A stretch of 64,000 nucleotides of DNA from Aquabacterium soli (GTDB taxonomy: Bacteria; Pseudomonadota; Gammaproteobacteria; Burkholderiales; Burkholderiaceae_C): positions 1 to 64,000 of the forward strand of contig NZ_RSED01000019.1 of NCBI RefSeq assembly GCF_003933735.1. The letters are read 5' to 3'. Of the stretch, positions 34,261-42,989 are shown piece after piece. A program made the translations under genes and the position numbers. The notes beneath the pieces were generated by a model. That model ran no database searches, had not been told where the DNA came from, and saw only the letters and a program-made list of their open reading frames with translations. The number at the start of each line of letters is the position of its first letter. Positions within the stretch are counted from its first letter, which is position 1.

Positions 34261-35943
34261 CTACAAGCCCGTGCCCAGCACCGCCACCGTGTCCCACAGC
34301 AGGCATTGGTGCCGCAGGTAAGTCGCGCCCAGTAGCTCCGTGCCGATGCCTTGGGATTTCAGTGTCTGCGTGGCCTGCAACAGCCGGTTGAAGCGCGGCC
34401 AGGCCTTCTGACCTGGCACCCCGGGCTGGCCCGTGGCCGCGAAGCGTCCCCAATAGGCCATCATCTGGGCCGACAAGGCACGTTGTGCCGGCGTGGACAC
34501 CTCGCGCGGATCCGGGCTGGGGATCGTGGTCACGATGCGCGTGCCGAACACGAATGGCAACTCGGCAGCGTGGAAGGCCCCCCAGGGCATGAAGGGATCG
34601 CTGACGAAGGCTGGCGTGTCCTTCTCCTGAAACTCGTAGGCATAGGTGGGCACGTGGTCCGACAGCGTGCGCGCCAGCGCCTGGGTCGGGCAGGCGAAGA
34701 GGCTGTCCCCCAGCAAGGCCGCAGCCGACAGATTGGGCGAACCATAGCGGCTGGGGCTGTAGGCATTCAAGACGATGGCACTGGCCAGGGCCGCCACGGG
34801 CGACGCATCACCGCCACTGCCCTGCACCATCGCCTTGAACTCGGCCTCGGTCATCGGAGAGCCCCGCTTCAACTCGAATGCCAGTGCGATGAACAAGGTG
34901 CCCTCGTCCGCGTTGTTGCCCAGCAGCACCGGCATGCGGTGAAAGCGCCCGTGGCGAAAGGCCTGGCGCGCCTGCTCAGGCAGCACCACGCCGTCGACAT
35001 GGGGGCTGAACTGCGCCAGAGAGGCCGCGTTGGCCGCATCGATGGCCGGAGACGCCAGCAAGGCCGTCGCCGCGGACTGGCCACGCAGGCAAGCCAGTTG
35101 GCCCGGGCCGGCCGCGCAGCCCAGCTTCTCGGCATACGCATTGCCCACGGCCAGGGCCTGCGCTCGCGTGGGCTGCACCGACGGGCAGGTGCCGCTCTGG
35201 ATGATGGCGCGGTGGAACAGCCCCTTGGCCGTTGGCGACAGCAACTGGTTGCAGACACTGGTGCCGCCCGCCGATTCACCGAACAGCGTGACCCGGCTCG
35301 CATCACCGCCGAACCCGGCGATGTTGCGCTGGACCCAGCGCAGCGCGGCTTGCTGATCCTGCAAGGCGTAGTTGGCGGCCTTGTCCTCGGCCGCCAGCGA
35401 CTCCAGCGCCAGCGCGCCGAAGATGCCCAGGCGGTAGTTGACCGTCACCACCACCACGCCCGCTTCCCGCGCCAGCGTGCCCCCGTCGTACTGAGAGCCC
35501 GCGCCGTTGATGAACGCGCCGCCGTGAACCCACACCATCACGGGCAAGGGCTTGGCCATGCTGGCCTGGGGAGGCACATGCACATTGAGATAAAGGCAAT
35601 CCTCGCTGTTGTTGCCGATGCCTGCGGGCGGGATCCTGGGATCCTGCATGCACGTGGGGCTGGCTGCCTGGGCCGGTCGTACACCGCTCCAAGCAGCCAC
35701 CGGCTGAGGCGCTCGCCAGCGCAGTTCACCCACTGGCGGCGCCGCAAAAGGCACCCCCAGAAAGCGGGTACCGGCCGATGTGGCAGCGCCTTGCAGCGTG
35801 CCTGCATCGGTGTGCACCGTCGCGCCAACCGTGTGTGCAAGTGCGTTGCCCACCAAGCAGACGGACAACAGAACGCCCGGGATGGCCACGCGCAAGGCGT
35901 CGCGCTTCGCCAGCGTCGTCAAGCAAGCAGGGATGAGGGGCAT
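34261..35943 (-). CDS. Secreted type-B carboxylesterase
   Basis: 560-residue alpha/beta hydrolase. An N-terminal signal peptide (about residues 1-36, ending VGNALA) suggests export to the periplasm or beyond. Family marks are visible: FAAPPVGELRWRAPQP, EDCLYLNVHVP, the oxyanion segment VHGGAF, and the nucleophile elbow GESAGG with S224. Substrate cannot be told; relatives cleave aryl or alkyl esters. It ends 5 bp from the convergent carbonic anhydrase stop. Confidence 0.92.
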   Translation of the reverse strand: MPLIPACLTTLAKRDALRVAIPGVLLSVCLVGNALAHTVGATVHTDAGTLQGAATSAGTRFLGVPFAAPPVGELRWRAPQPVAAWSGVRPAQAASPTCMQDPRIPPAGIGNNSEDCLYLNVHVPPQASMAKPLPVMVWVHGGAFINGAGSQYDGGTLAREAGVVVVTVNYRLGIFGALALESLAAEDKAANYALQDQQAALRWVQRNIAGFGGDASRVTLFGESAGGTSVCNQLLSPTAKGLFHRAIIQSGTCPSVQPTRAQALAVGNAYAEKLGCAAGPGQLACLRGQSAATALLASPAIDAANAASLAQFSPHVDGVVLPEQARQAFRHGRFHRMPVLLGNNADEGTLFIALAFELKRGSPMTEAEFKAMVQGSGGDASPVAALASAIVLNAYSPSRYGSPNLSAAALLGDSLFACPTQALARTLSDHVPTYAYEFQEKDTPAFVSDPFMPWGAFHAAELPFVFGTRIVTTIPSPDPREVSTPAQRALSAQMMAYWGRFAATGQPGVPGQKAWPRFNRLLQATQTLKSQGIGTELLGATYLRHQCLLWDTVAVLGTGL

Positions 35944-36128
35944 GAGGGGTCTTCACATTGAATGAATGGCTCGTCGGACATGGCTGCTTCGTGCAGACAC
36001 GCCGGCGCGATTCTTCGTGGGAAACCACTCGCCTTACCGGACATCCCCATGGGCCCTGGAGGGGCAGTGGCGCGCACCCCTCAACCCGGCCACGCCGATC
36101 ATTCAATTGACCGGCGAAGGCATTGACA

Positions 36129-37037
36129 TCAAGCGCCGCGGGATTGGATGGCCGCTGTGGCCTGGGCGATCTCGTTGCCGCCCTGCTCTGCCCCGCTGCC
36201 CGGCACCTTGTCGCCCTCGCGCGCCGTCACGGTGGCGAGTTGCTCGGCCAGGCGCTCCGGTACATCGTCGCCCAGGCCCAGGTGCAGGCCGTGTGTGAGC
36301 GTGATGTGTGACGCCGCGAAGGTGCCCGCGCCAGCGTTCAGGATGGTGCGGTTGGGCGCCGATTCATGTGCCAGCACCAGCATCGCGGGCGTGACGGCCT
36401 CGGGCTTGAGCAACTCCAGCATGGCCGGCGGCAGCAGGCCTTCCGTCATCTGCGTGGCAGCCGTGGGGGCCAGGCAGTTCACGCGGATGTCGCTGCGCGC
36501 ACCTTCCAGCGACAGCGTCTGCATCAGTCCCACCAGAGCCATCTTCGCGGCACCGTAGTTGGACTGGCCGAAGTTGCCGAACAGGCCGGACGACGAGGTC
36601 GTCATCACGACGCGGCCGTACTTCTGCTCGGTCATCAAGGGCCACACGGCCTTGGTGCAGTTGACGGCGCCCATCAGGTGCACTTCCAGGACCAGGCGGA
36701 AATCGTCCAGCTCCATCTTGGCGAAAGACTTGTCGCGCAGGATGCCGGCGTTGTTGATCAGGATGTCCACGCGCCCCCAGGCATCGCGGGCCTTGTCGAC
36801 CATGGCCTGCACCTGGACCAGGTCCGTCACGGAGCAGGCAAAGGCGATGGCCTCGCCACCGGTGGCCGTGATCTCGTCGACCACCTTCTGCGCCGGCGAT
36901 GGCTGCCCGTCACCCCGGTCGATGTCGTTGACCAGCACCTTGGCACCACGCTTGGCCAGAGCCAAGGCGTGCTCGCGGCCCAGACCACCACCAGCGCCGG
37001 TCACGATGGCCACACGGCCTTTGAAATTCAGTTCCAT
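36129..37037 (-). CDS. Short-chain dehydrogenase/reductase, HSD17B4-like
   Basis: 302 residues. The cofactor loop TGAGGGLGREHALALAKRGAKVLVND and the NNAGILRD and SSSGLFGNFGQSNYGAAK segments are typical of the (R)-3-hydroxyacyl-CoA dehydrogenase part of multifunctional enzyme type 2 (the long motif is given here only as a guide to residues 12-37). The S-Y-K triad is intact. A role in beta-oxidation of fatty or branched acyl-CoAs is likely. It is followed downstream by the esterase gene on the same strand, 185 bp away. Confidence 0.88.
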   Translation of the reverse strand: MELNFKGRVAIVTGAGGGLGREHALALAKRGAKVLVNDIDRGDGQPSPAQKVVDEITATGGEAIAFACSVTDLVQVQAMVDKARDAWGRVDILINNAGILRDKSFAKMELDDFRLVLEVHLMGAVNCTKAVWPLMTEQKYGRVVMTTSSSGLFGNFGQSNYGAAKMALVGLMQTLSLEGARSDIRVNCLAPTAATQMTEGLLPPAMLELLKPEAVTPAMLVLAHESAPNRTILNAGAGTFAASHITLTHGLHLGLGDDVPERLAEQLATVTAREGDKVPGSGAEQGGNEIAQATAAIQSRGA

Positions 37038-37371
37038 GCTTCAAATCCTGCGGGCTGGAGCGCCCAAAAACAAATCACACATGAGGATACAACGCGTGGG
37101 CACAGCGTGAATTCCGCTGCGCAGGACCAGGGCCAAAAGCACGCGCGTAAGGCAGCGCCTACAGCGTGTAGGCCGTTTCGGACCCCGCGTACGGGATTCT
37201 CCGGTGGGGGCAACACTTCTACACTTTTGAAACAGACAGGTGTCCCCAGAGGCGTAGTTGCTGACTGAACGGCCCATGTCGGATTGAACACAAGAGCGGC
37301 ATCAGCTGCCATGAAGACATGGGGTGGGCATATTGCCCGGCTTTCATCACACAACCTGCCAAGGAACATCC
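37038..37371. other. Upstream region of the first PEP-CTERM gene
   Basis: 334 bp without a gene. It holds the divergent upstream regions of the HSD17B4-like gene and the PEP-CTERM gene. Notable items are an imperfect inverted repeat (37207-37215 with 37240-37247) and a GGGCA-TAT-TGCCC palindrome next to a -24/-12-like element at 37323-37336. Confidence 0.6.
37323..37336 (+). promoter_or_regulatory. Sigma-54-like -24/-12 element before PEP-CTERM gene 1
   Basis: GG and GC dinucleotides are exactly 10 nt apart (37323-37324 and 37335-37336), and the -12 side reads TTGC. The GC is 35 nt before the ATG. The -24 side (GGGTGG) departs from TGGCAC. PEP-CTERM genes in other bacteria are known to be controlled by sigma-54 through PrsK/PrsR. 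Confidence 0.35.
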
Positions 37372-37863
37372 ATGAAATTTTCTGTCCGCCAACTCGCAGC
37401 CGCTGCCCTGATGGCTGTTGGTTCCATCAGCGCCATCGCAGCCCCTGTGGGCAATCTGGGCCTGAACCCCAGCTACGCTGAAATCACCGGCTACGGCACC
37501 CAGTTCGGCACGGTCACCTTCAGCTACGCCTTCACGCTGGATTCGGCAACCGACCTGTCCAATCTGTTCGGCAGCCTCAAGGCCACCGACGAGTCGTCCA
37601 TCCTGGTCACGCTGAGCGGCCCCACCTCCTACTCGGCCACCATCACCCCCACACTGACGACCCCCCAGTCGTTCTCCTTCAATAACCTGGCTGATGGTGC
37701 TTACACCCTGTCGTTCGTGGCCACCCCCACCGTGGCCACGTTCGCTGCCTACGGCGGCTTTGCCACGACCGTGGCCGCTGTGCCGGAGCCCGAGTCGCTG
37801 GCCTTGATGCTGGCTGGCCTGGGTGTCGTGGGCACCATTGCACGCCGCCGCTCGCGCGCCTGA
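37372..37863 (+). CDS. PEP-CTERM sorting domain protein, FxDxA-like
   Basis: 163 residues, exported. Signal peptide at about 1-23 (ends SAIAA), a small beta-rich body with Thr/Ser-rich segments, and a C-terminal PEP-CTERM tripartite tail: VPEPESLALM, a hydrophobic span, then RRRSRA. Such tails are cut by exosortase at the outer surface pathway and often go with exopolysaccharide production. The FTLDSATDLSN segment resembles the FxDxA subclass. AAGGA precedes the ATG. No exosortase gene is in the window. Confidence 0.92.
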   Translation: MKFSVRQLAAAALMAVGSISAIAAPVGNLGLNPSYAEITGYGTQFGTVTFSYAFTLDSATDLSNLFGSLKATDESSILVTLSGPTSYSATITPTLTTPQSFSFNNLADGAYTLSFVATPTVATFAAYGGFATTVAAVPEPESLALMLAGLGVVGTIARRRSRA

Positions 37864-37879
37864 TCGAGCCCATTCCTTC

Positions 37880-37903
37880 AGGGGCCCTTCGGGGCCCTTT
37901 CTC
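37880..37903 (+). terminator. Rho-independent terminator after PEP-CTERM gene 1
   Basis: A GC-rich hairpin with one bulged G (37880-37898; GGGGCCC pieces on each side of TTC) is followed by TTCTC. It lies 17 bp after the stop codon. Confidence 0.6.
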
Positions 37904-38061
37904 TTGGCAAGGACCACACATGGGTCCTGGCATAACGGGTGCTCCCTCAAGCACCAGCGGAGAAAAGCGCAACGACAGCGCCAACTGCTTGGCGGGCGCC
38001 GCATGCAGACCGTGCTGTCGTTGTGACTTTCGTGGCTTGACGCCCCATCGAACCCCATCAC

Positions 38062-39720
38062 ATGCAGCCGTCTTCAGAAAAACCGGCCATCACAGGCTCT
38101 GACGCCCCCGGCGTGCATTCCGCTGACGCGGGCACCAGCGCGATCCAGGATCACAAATCCGACATCTTCTTCGCAGCGATCGAAACCACGCGCATGCCCA
38201 TGCTGGTCACCGATCCGCGCCAGCCGGACAACCCGATCGTGTTCGCCAACCGGGCCTTCATGTCGATGACCGGCTACTCAGCTGAAGAGGTGCAGGGGCA
38301 CAACTGCCGATTCCTGCAGGGCCCGGAGACCAATCCCGACACCATCGCCGAGATCCGTGAAGCCATCGAAGATCGGCGCGAGGTGACGACTGAGATCCTC
38401 AACTACCGCAAGGATGGCTCCACGTTCTGGAACGCCTTGTTCGTCTCGCCGGTGTATGACGAGCACCAGAATCTGGTCTATTTCTTTGCTTCTCAGCTCG
38501 ATGTCAGCCGCCGGCGCGATGCCGAACTGGCCTTGTCGCGCGCGCAACGCATGGAAGCCCTGGGGCAGTTGACGGGTGGGATCTCCCACGATTTCAACAA
38601 CCTGCTGCAGGTGATTTCGGGGCATCTGGACATCCTGCGCATGAACTTCGAGCGCGATGAGATCAATCCCGCCCTGGCCAAGAGAAGTGTCCAGGCGGCG
38701 CGCAATGCCGTGGTGAAGGCCGCCACCCTGACGCAGCAGTTGCTGGCTTTCTCACGCAAACAGCACCTGGAGGGGCGCCCTGTCAACCTCAATGCGGTGA
38801 CCACCGGCATCACGGACCTGGTTCGCGAGACCCTGGGGCCGGGCATCACACTGCAGACCGTGCTGGCCCCCGACCTTCCCAACTGCCGCGTCGATCCCAG
38901 CCAGTTGGAGATGTCACTGCTGAACATCCTGGTCAACGCACGAGACGCCCTGCCGGAAGGCGGCAAGGTGGTGATCGAGACCAAGACGGTGTCCGTCACC
39001 CCGGAAGACCTCAGCGCCTTTTCCGGCCTGCGGCCGGGCCGGTACGTGGCCGTGTCCATCACCGACAACGGCGTGGGCATTCCGGCGGACATCATCGACC
39101 GGGTCATGGACCCCTTCTTCACCACCAAGGAAGAGGGCAAGGGCACAGGCCTGGGCCTGTCGATGGTCTATGGCTTTGCCAAGCAATCCAGTGGCCAGGC
39201 ATCGATCTATTCCGAGGTGGGGCAAGGCACGACCGTGCGCATGTACTTTCCGGTGACGGAAGACGCCCCGAGGCTTCGGGAAGTCATGAAACCCACCGGG
39301 CGCCATGGCGGCCAGGAAATGATCATGGTGGTGGACGACCGCCCCGAAGTGGCCCACCTAGCCCGGGACATGCTCGAATCCCTGGGCTACCGGACCGTGG
39401 TGGCCGGCAGTGGCGTGGAGGCCTTGGCCTGGTTCCAGCAGCCCGGCAACATGGGGCTTGCTGACCTGCTGTTCTCCGACATCATCATGCCCGGCGGCAT
39501 CAACGGTTTCATGCTGGCTCGAGAGATCCGACAGCTTCGTCCTGACATCCGAGTGCTGCTCACCACCGGCTATGCGGGTGGTGAGAACGCCCACCTCAGC
39601 GACAACAGCGAGTTCGAGGTGTTGAGAAAACCCTACACCCTGGACGAGTTGGCCCGCAAGGTCCGGACGGTGCTGGACACGGCCGTCTACCTGGCATGCG
39701 GCCCAGACAAGGCGCCATGA
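38062..39720 (+). CDS. LOV-domain blue-light hybrid histidine kinase
   Basis: 552 residues, no membrane segment. The PAS domain at about 32-152 is a true LOV domain: the flavin-adduct motif GHNCRFLQG with C82 is intact, followed by NYRKDGSTFWNALFVSPVYD and the strand ending in FFASQ with its flavin-contacting Gln. Then HisKA with H176 (GGISHDFNNLLQ), HATPase (NARDALPEGG, GTGLGLSMVYGF), and a C-terminal receiver with D473. Expected to bind FMN and signal in blue light. The PEP-CTERM gene lies 198 bp upstream on the same strand but behind a terminator, so it has its own promoter. Confidence 0.93.
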   Translation: MQPSSEKPAITGSDAPGVHSADAGTSAIQDHKSDIFFAAIETTRMPMLVTDPRQPDNPIVFANRAFMSMTGYSAEEVQGHNCRFLQGPETNPDTIAEIREAIEDRREVTTEILNYRKDGSTFWNALFVSPVYDEHQNLVYFFASQLDVSRRRDAELALSRAQRMEALGQLTGGISHDFNNLLQVISGHLDILRMNFERDEINPALAKRSVQAARNAVVKAATLTQQLLAFSRKQHLEGRPVNLNAVTTGITDLVRETLGPGITLQTVLAPDLPNCRVDPSQLEMSLLNILVNARDALPEGGKVVIETKTVSVTPEDLSAFSGLRPGRYVAVSITDNGVGIPADIIDRVMDPFFTTKEEGKGTGLGLSMVYGFAKQSSGQASIYSEVGQGTTVRMYFPVTEDAPRLREVMKPTGRHGGQEMIMVVDDRPEVAHLARDMLESLGYRTVVAGSGVEALAWFQQPGNMGLADLLFSDIIMPGGINGFMLAREIRQLRPDIRVLLTTGYAGGENAHLSDNSEFEVLRKPYTLDELARKVRTVLDTAVYLACGPDKAP

Positions 39721-39750
39721 GCCTCACAGGCAAAGGGGCCGAGGCCCCGC

Positions 39751-40317
39751 TCAATCCCGCTCGGGCACCGGCACGTTGAACCCATTGAGCGTGACCGACA
39801 CCAGCGCGTACAGGCCAATCAGGTAGATCAGCTCATTCATGCCGTGCTGGCCGAACGTGGACACGCCAAGCCGGTACAGCGGCTCTGGCAGGACACCGCC
39901 CCGGCTCAAGGCGAAGGCCACGTCATAGGCCACGCTTTCCTGCTCGCTCAGGTCGTCCGGCTTGAGTTCGGCCGTGAGCGTGGCCAGCCGCTGGGGCGTC
40001 ATCCCCTCGCGCTCTGCCACTGCGATGTGCGCGTAGATTTCGTAGGCGGCCTTGTAGCGCGCCCCCACCACCAGGATGACCACCTGCCGCACCGGGTCAG
40101 GCAGCACCGCCTTGGCGGTCATCGCGAGCGTGAGGTCCCACACGGCCTTGCCGATGACCGGCTCATGCAGCCACGGGTTCCACGGCCCCATCAGCGCACC
40201 GTCCTCACGCTGCGCAATGAAGGCGTTGAAGTTGCTGGAGATGCCGCGACGCATGTCCTCGTACAGAGGCCGTTGTTCGGGGGATAGATCCTCGGGGGCG
40301 ATCAGAGGCAGGCGCAT
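39751..40317 (-). CDS. Carboxymuconolactone decarboxylase-like family protein
   Basis: 188-residue helical protein. It carries the general fold marks (VVILVVGARYKAAYEIYAHIAVAER is reduced here to its EIYAH core, and HGMNELIYLIG) but lacks the CxxC pair of AhpD peroxidase-type members, so a lactone decarboxylase or unknown hydrolase/decarboxylase role is more likely. It converges with the LOV kinase gene, 30 bp apart. Confidence 0.83.
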   Translation of the reverse strand: MRLPLIAPEDLSPEQRPLYEDMRRGISSNFNAFIAQREDGALMGPWNPWLHEPVIGKAVWDLTLAMTAKAVLPDPVRQVVILVVGARYKAAYEIYAHIAVAEREGMTPQRLATLTAELKPDDLSEQESVAYDVAFALSRGGVLPEPLYRLGVSTFGQHGMNELIYLIGLYALVSVTLNGFNVPVPERD

Positions 40318-40504
40318 GGGGTGATCCTTGTCGTGTACGAAAACAGGATCACCATAACCACCGCGTCATGGCTGCTTTGGCAGCAGGGTCAGGCAACACG
40401 ACATGTTGTCATGCACCGTTCATGGAGCGCGCAACGGCATGCGCTGGGCTCCGTCCAAAGACAGGGGTTTTGGTCTGCACACCTTGAACCTCTTTTCAGA
40501 GGCT

Positions 40505-40594
40505 TGGCGGAAGCGGTGAGATTCGAACTCACGGAGGGCGCAAACCCTCGCCGGTTTTCAAGACCGGTGCCTTAAACCGCTCGGCCACGCTTCC
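40505..40594 (-). tRNA. tRNA-Ser (anticodon UGA)
   Basis: 90-nt cloverleaf read on the minus strand: acceptor GGAAGCG paired with CGCTTCC, encoded CCA at the 3' end, a long variable arm as in class II tRNAs, the T-loop GTTCGAATC, and the anticodon loop CTTGAAAA giving UGA. No integrase or duplicated 3' end nearby, so it is not used as an attachment site here. Confidence 0.96.
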
Positions 40595-40635
40595 CAAGCA
40601 GCAGGCCGACAGTATAAGTGGCCCGCCACACGTTT

Positions 40636-40989
40636 TCAGAGCTGGACGATGGCTTGAAAGCCGCCATAGATCATCCGTTGCCCGTCAAACACCATGGGGT
40701 TGTGCGCCGGATCCAGGGCGGGATCCTCCATCGCGGCCTTCATGCCCTTGTCGCGCACTTCTTTCGAGGGCCAGGTGATCCATGAAAAGACCACAGCCTC
40801 GTCGTCCTTGCGCTGCACGGCCATCGGGAAGGACGTGACCTTGCCATCGGGCACGTCATCGGCCCAGCACTCGACCACGCTGAGCGCCCCTTGGGCCTTG
40901 AACACATGGGCGGCCTTGTCCGCCATCTGGCGGTAGGCCTCGCGGTTGGCCGTGGGCACGGCCAGAACGAATCCGTCTACGTAATCCAT
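40636..40989 (-). CDS. DUF1428 family protein (YbaA-like)
   Basis: 117-residue soluble protein of unknown function, recognised by its start MDYVDGFVLAVP and the segments ECWADDVPDGKVTSFP and FSWITWPSKEVRD. The ATG at 40989 has AGGAG 6-7 nt upstream. It stands between tRNA-Ser and apaH, all on the minus strand. Confidence 0.88.
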   Translation of the reverse strand: MDYVDGFVLAVPTANREAYRQMADKAAHVFKAQGALSVVECWADDVPDGKVTSFPMAVQRKDDEAVVFSWITWPSKEVRDKGMKAAMEDPALDPAHNPMVFDGQRMIYGGFQAIVQL

Positions 40990-41051
40990 CGAGCGCTCCT
41001 GGTTGTGGTGGGGGCGCTGCGATGATCGTCCGGTTTTCAAAGCCCTGCGCC

Positions 41052-41876
41052 TTACCCAGGCTTGCGCGCCTGCTCGCAAGGGACCTGGATCACCTCCCGT
41101 CCACCGCCCTCGAGCAGGCGCACGGCGGTGAGCTCGCCGCCCCACACGCACCCGGTGTCCAGCGACAGCAAGTCATCGCGGTTGATCAGCCCCAGCGTGG
41201 ACCAATGCCCGAACGCCACCGATGCCGACGCCGTGCGCCGCCCCGGCACCTCGAACCAGGGCATGTACCCTTCAGGTGAGCCGCCCGCGCCTTCCTTGGT
41301 CGCGAACTCCATCGTGCCATCGGCCGCACAGAAGCGCAGGCGCGTCAGGCTGTTGATCACACAGCGCCAACGGTCTGCGCCCTGCAACGCCTCGTCCCAG
41401 CGGGCCGGCTCGTTGCCATACATGCGCGGCAGAAACTCAGCCAGGTCCGGCCCCTGCAGCACGGCCTCCACCTCGTTGGCCAGCGCCAACGCCTGGGCCA
41501 CATCCCATTGCGGCACCACACCAGCGTGCACCATCAGCCACCCATGCGCATGCACCGCCAGCCGGCGATGGCGCAGCCAGTTCAGCCAGTCATCACGGTC
41601 AGGCGCATCCAGGATGGGGGCCACGGTGTCGCCCTTGTGCAGCTTGCGCACACCATGTGCCACGGCCAGCAGGTGCAGGTCGTGGTTGCCCAGCAGGCAG
41701 GTGGCGGCGCCTTCGAGCCCGCGCAGGCGGCGCAGCACACCCAGCGAGTCCGGGCCCCGGTTGACCAGGTCACCCAGCACGTAGAGGTGGTCGCGCGAGG
41801 GCGAAAACTCGACGGTGCGCAGCAGCCGATCGAGCGGGTCGCAGCAGCCCTGCAGGTCTCCGAGCAGATAGATCAT
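41052..41876 (-). CDS. apaH: Symmetrical bis(5'-nucleosyl)-tetraphosphatase
   Basis: 274-residue metallophosphatase cutting Ap4A into two ADP. The metal-binding motifs GDLQG, GDLVNRGPDS and GNHDLH are intact near the N-terminus, with later histidine segments (VHAGV, FGHW). Normal family length. It is 170 bp from the divergent pirin gene. Confidence 0.95.
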   Translation of the reverse strand: MIYLLGDLQGCCDPLDRLLRTVEFSPSRDHLYVLGDLVNRGPDSLGVLRRLRGLEGAATCLLGNHDLHLLAVAHGVRKLHKGDTVAPILDAPDRDDWLNWLRHRRLAVHAHGWLMVHAGVVPQWDVAQALALANEVEAVLQGPDLAEFLPRMYGNEPARWDEALQGADRWRCVINSLTRLRFCAADGTMEFATKEGAGGSPEGYMPWFEVPGRRTASASVAFGHWSTLGLINRDDLLSLDTGCVWGGELTAVRLLEGGGREVIQVPCEQARKPG

Positions 41877-42046
41877 GCGGGTGATTCTGCGGGCAAATGC
41901 CCTGCGCCGTGGGCTGCTCGCTCAAATCCTTTGAACGGTGCATGCAAGCCTCTTGGCTGGCAAAACGGCGTCACGCCCCCATCATGGATGCATCGACGCT
42001 GCGAGGCTCCCTGGACGGATCCCGCCACCGCGTCCAGGAGCCCCGC

Positions 42047-42934
42047 ATGACCACTGCCGACACCACCGCCCTGCCCCTCACCCGCCCCGTGGCAACCGCC
42101 CTTCGCGGCCAGCCCGCGGAAGACGGTGCCGGCGTTCGCCTGACACGCGTCTTCCAGGCCCGCTCCACGCTGAACCTGGACCCTTTCCTGATGCTCGACG
42201 AGTTCGCGTCCGACCAGGCCGACGATTACATCGCGGGCTTCCCGTCGCACCCGCATCGCGGCTTCGAAACCGTCACCTACATGCTCGAAGGCCACATGCT
42301 GCACGAGGACCATCTGGGCAACCAGGGGCATCTGCGCGATGGCGATGTGCAGTGGATGACGGCCGGGCGCGGCATCATCCACTCAGAGATGCCGCAGCAG
42401 CAAGAGGGCCGCATGCGTGGCTTCCAGCTGTGGATCAACCTGCCCGCAGCCGAGAAGATGAAGCCCGCAGCCTACCGCGACATCCCAGCCGACCAGATTC
42501 CCCGTGCGGTCCTTGCCGACGGCGGCTGGGTGAAGGTGATTGCAGGCGAAACGGCCAACGCACAGGGGCAGCCCGTGCGCGGCCCGATCCAGGGCTTGAG
42601 CACCGAGCCGCTCTACCTGCACGCCCACCTGCCGGCCGGCGCAGCGTGGCGCACCGCCGTGCCGCCGGGCCACACCGCGCTGGTGTACGTGGCCGATGGT
42701 GACATCGAAATCGATGGCCGCGCCCTGCACCATGGCTGGGCCGGTGTGCTGGGGCACGGCGCCGAAGTGGCACTCGCCGCCGGCCCGCAAGGCGCCGACG
42801 TGCTGCTGCTGGCGGGCAAGCCCCTGCGCGAACCCGTCGTGCAGTACGGCCCCTTCGTGATGAACACGCGCGAAGAAATCGAACAGGCGCTGCGCGACTA
42901 CAACCAGGGGACATTGGCCGGGCCTGAAAAATGA
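42047..42934 (+). CDS. Pirin family protein
   Basis: 295-residue bicupin. The N-terminal cupin has the metal site HPHRGFETVTYMLEG and the HEDHLGN segment; the C-terminal cupin follows (about 175-285). Bacterial pirins act as quercetin dioxygenases or as enzyme regulators; which applies here is unknown. The ATG at 42047 follows CCAGGAG at a good distance. Confidence 0.92.
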   Translation: MTTADTTALPLTRPVATALRGQPAEDGAGVRLTRVFQARSTLNLDPFLMLDEFASDQADDYIAGFPSHPHRGFETVTYMLEGHMLHEDHLGNQGHLRDGDVQWMTAGRGIIHSEMPQQQEGRMRGFQLWINLPAAEKMKPAAYRDIPADQIPRAVLADGGWVKVIAGETANAQGQPVRGPIQGLSTEPLYLHAHLPAGAAWRTAVPPGHTALVYVADGDIEIDGRALHHGWAGVLGHGAEVALAAGPQGADVLLLAGKPLREPVVQYGPFVMNTREEIEQALRDYNQGTLAGPEK

Positions 42935-42989
42935 TTCTGATAACCTTGCGGCATCGAAACCGATGGCCCGGCCATGCCCGGCGCCAGTC

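Noticed and set aside
37207..37247. GGGGCAACAC...GTGTCCCC as a terminator or operator
   Set aside because: Arms are imperfect and 24 nt apart with no following T-run; may be chance in GC-rich DNA.
40489..40503. Small hairpin CCTCT-TTTC-AGAGG beside tRNA-Ser as a terminator
   Set aside because: Five base pairs and no real U-run in the tRNA transcript direction; too weak to call.
40505..40594. tRNA-Ser as an integration site
   Set aside because: No integrase, no repeat of the 3' end, and normal housekeeping genes on both sides.
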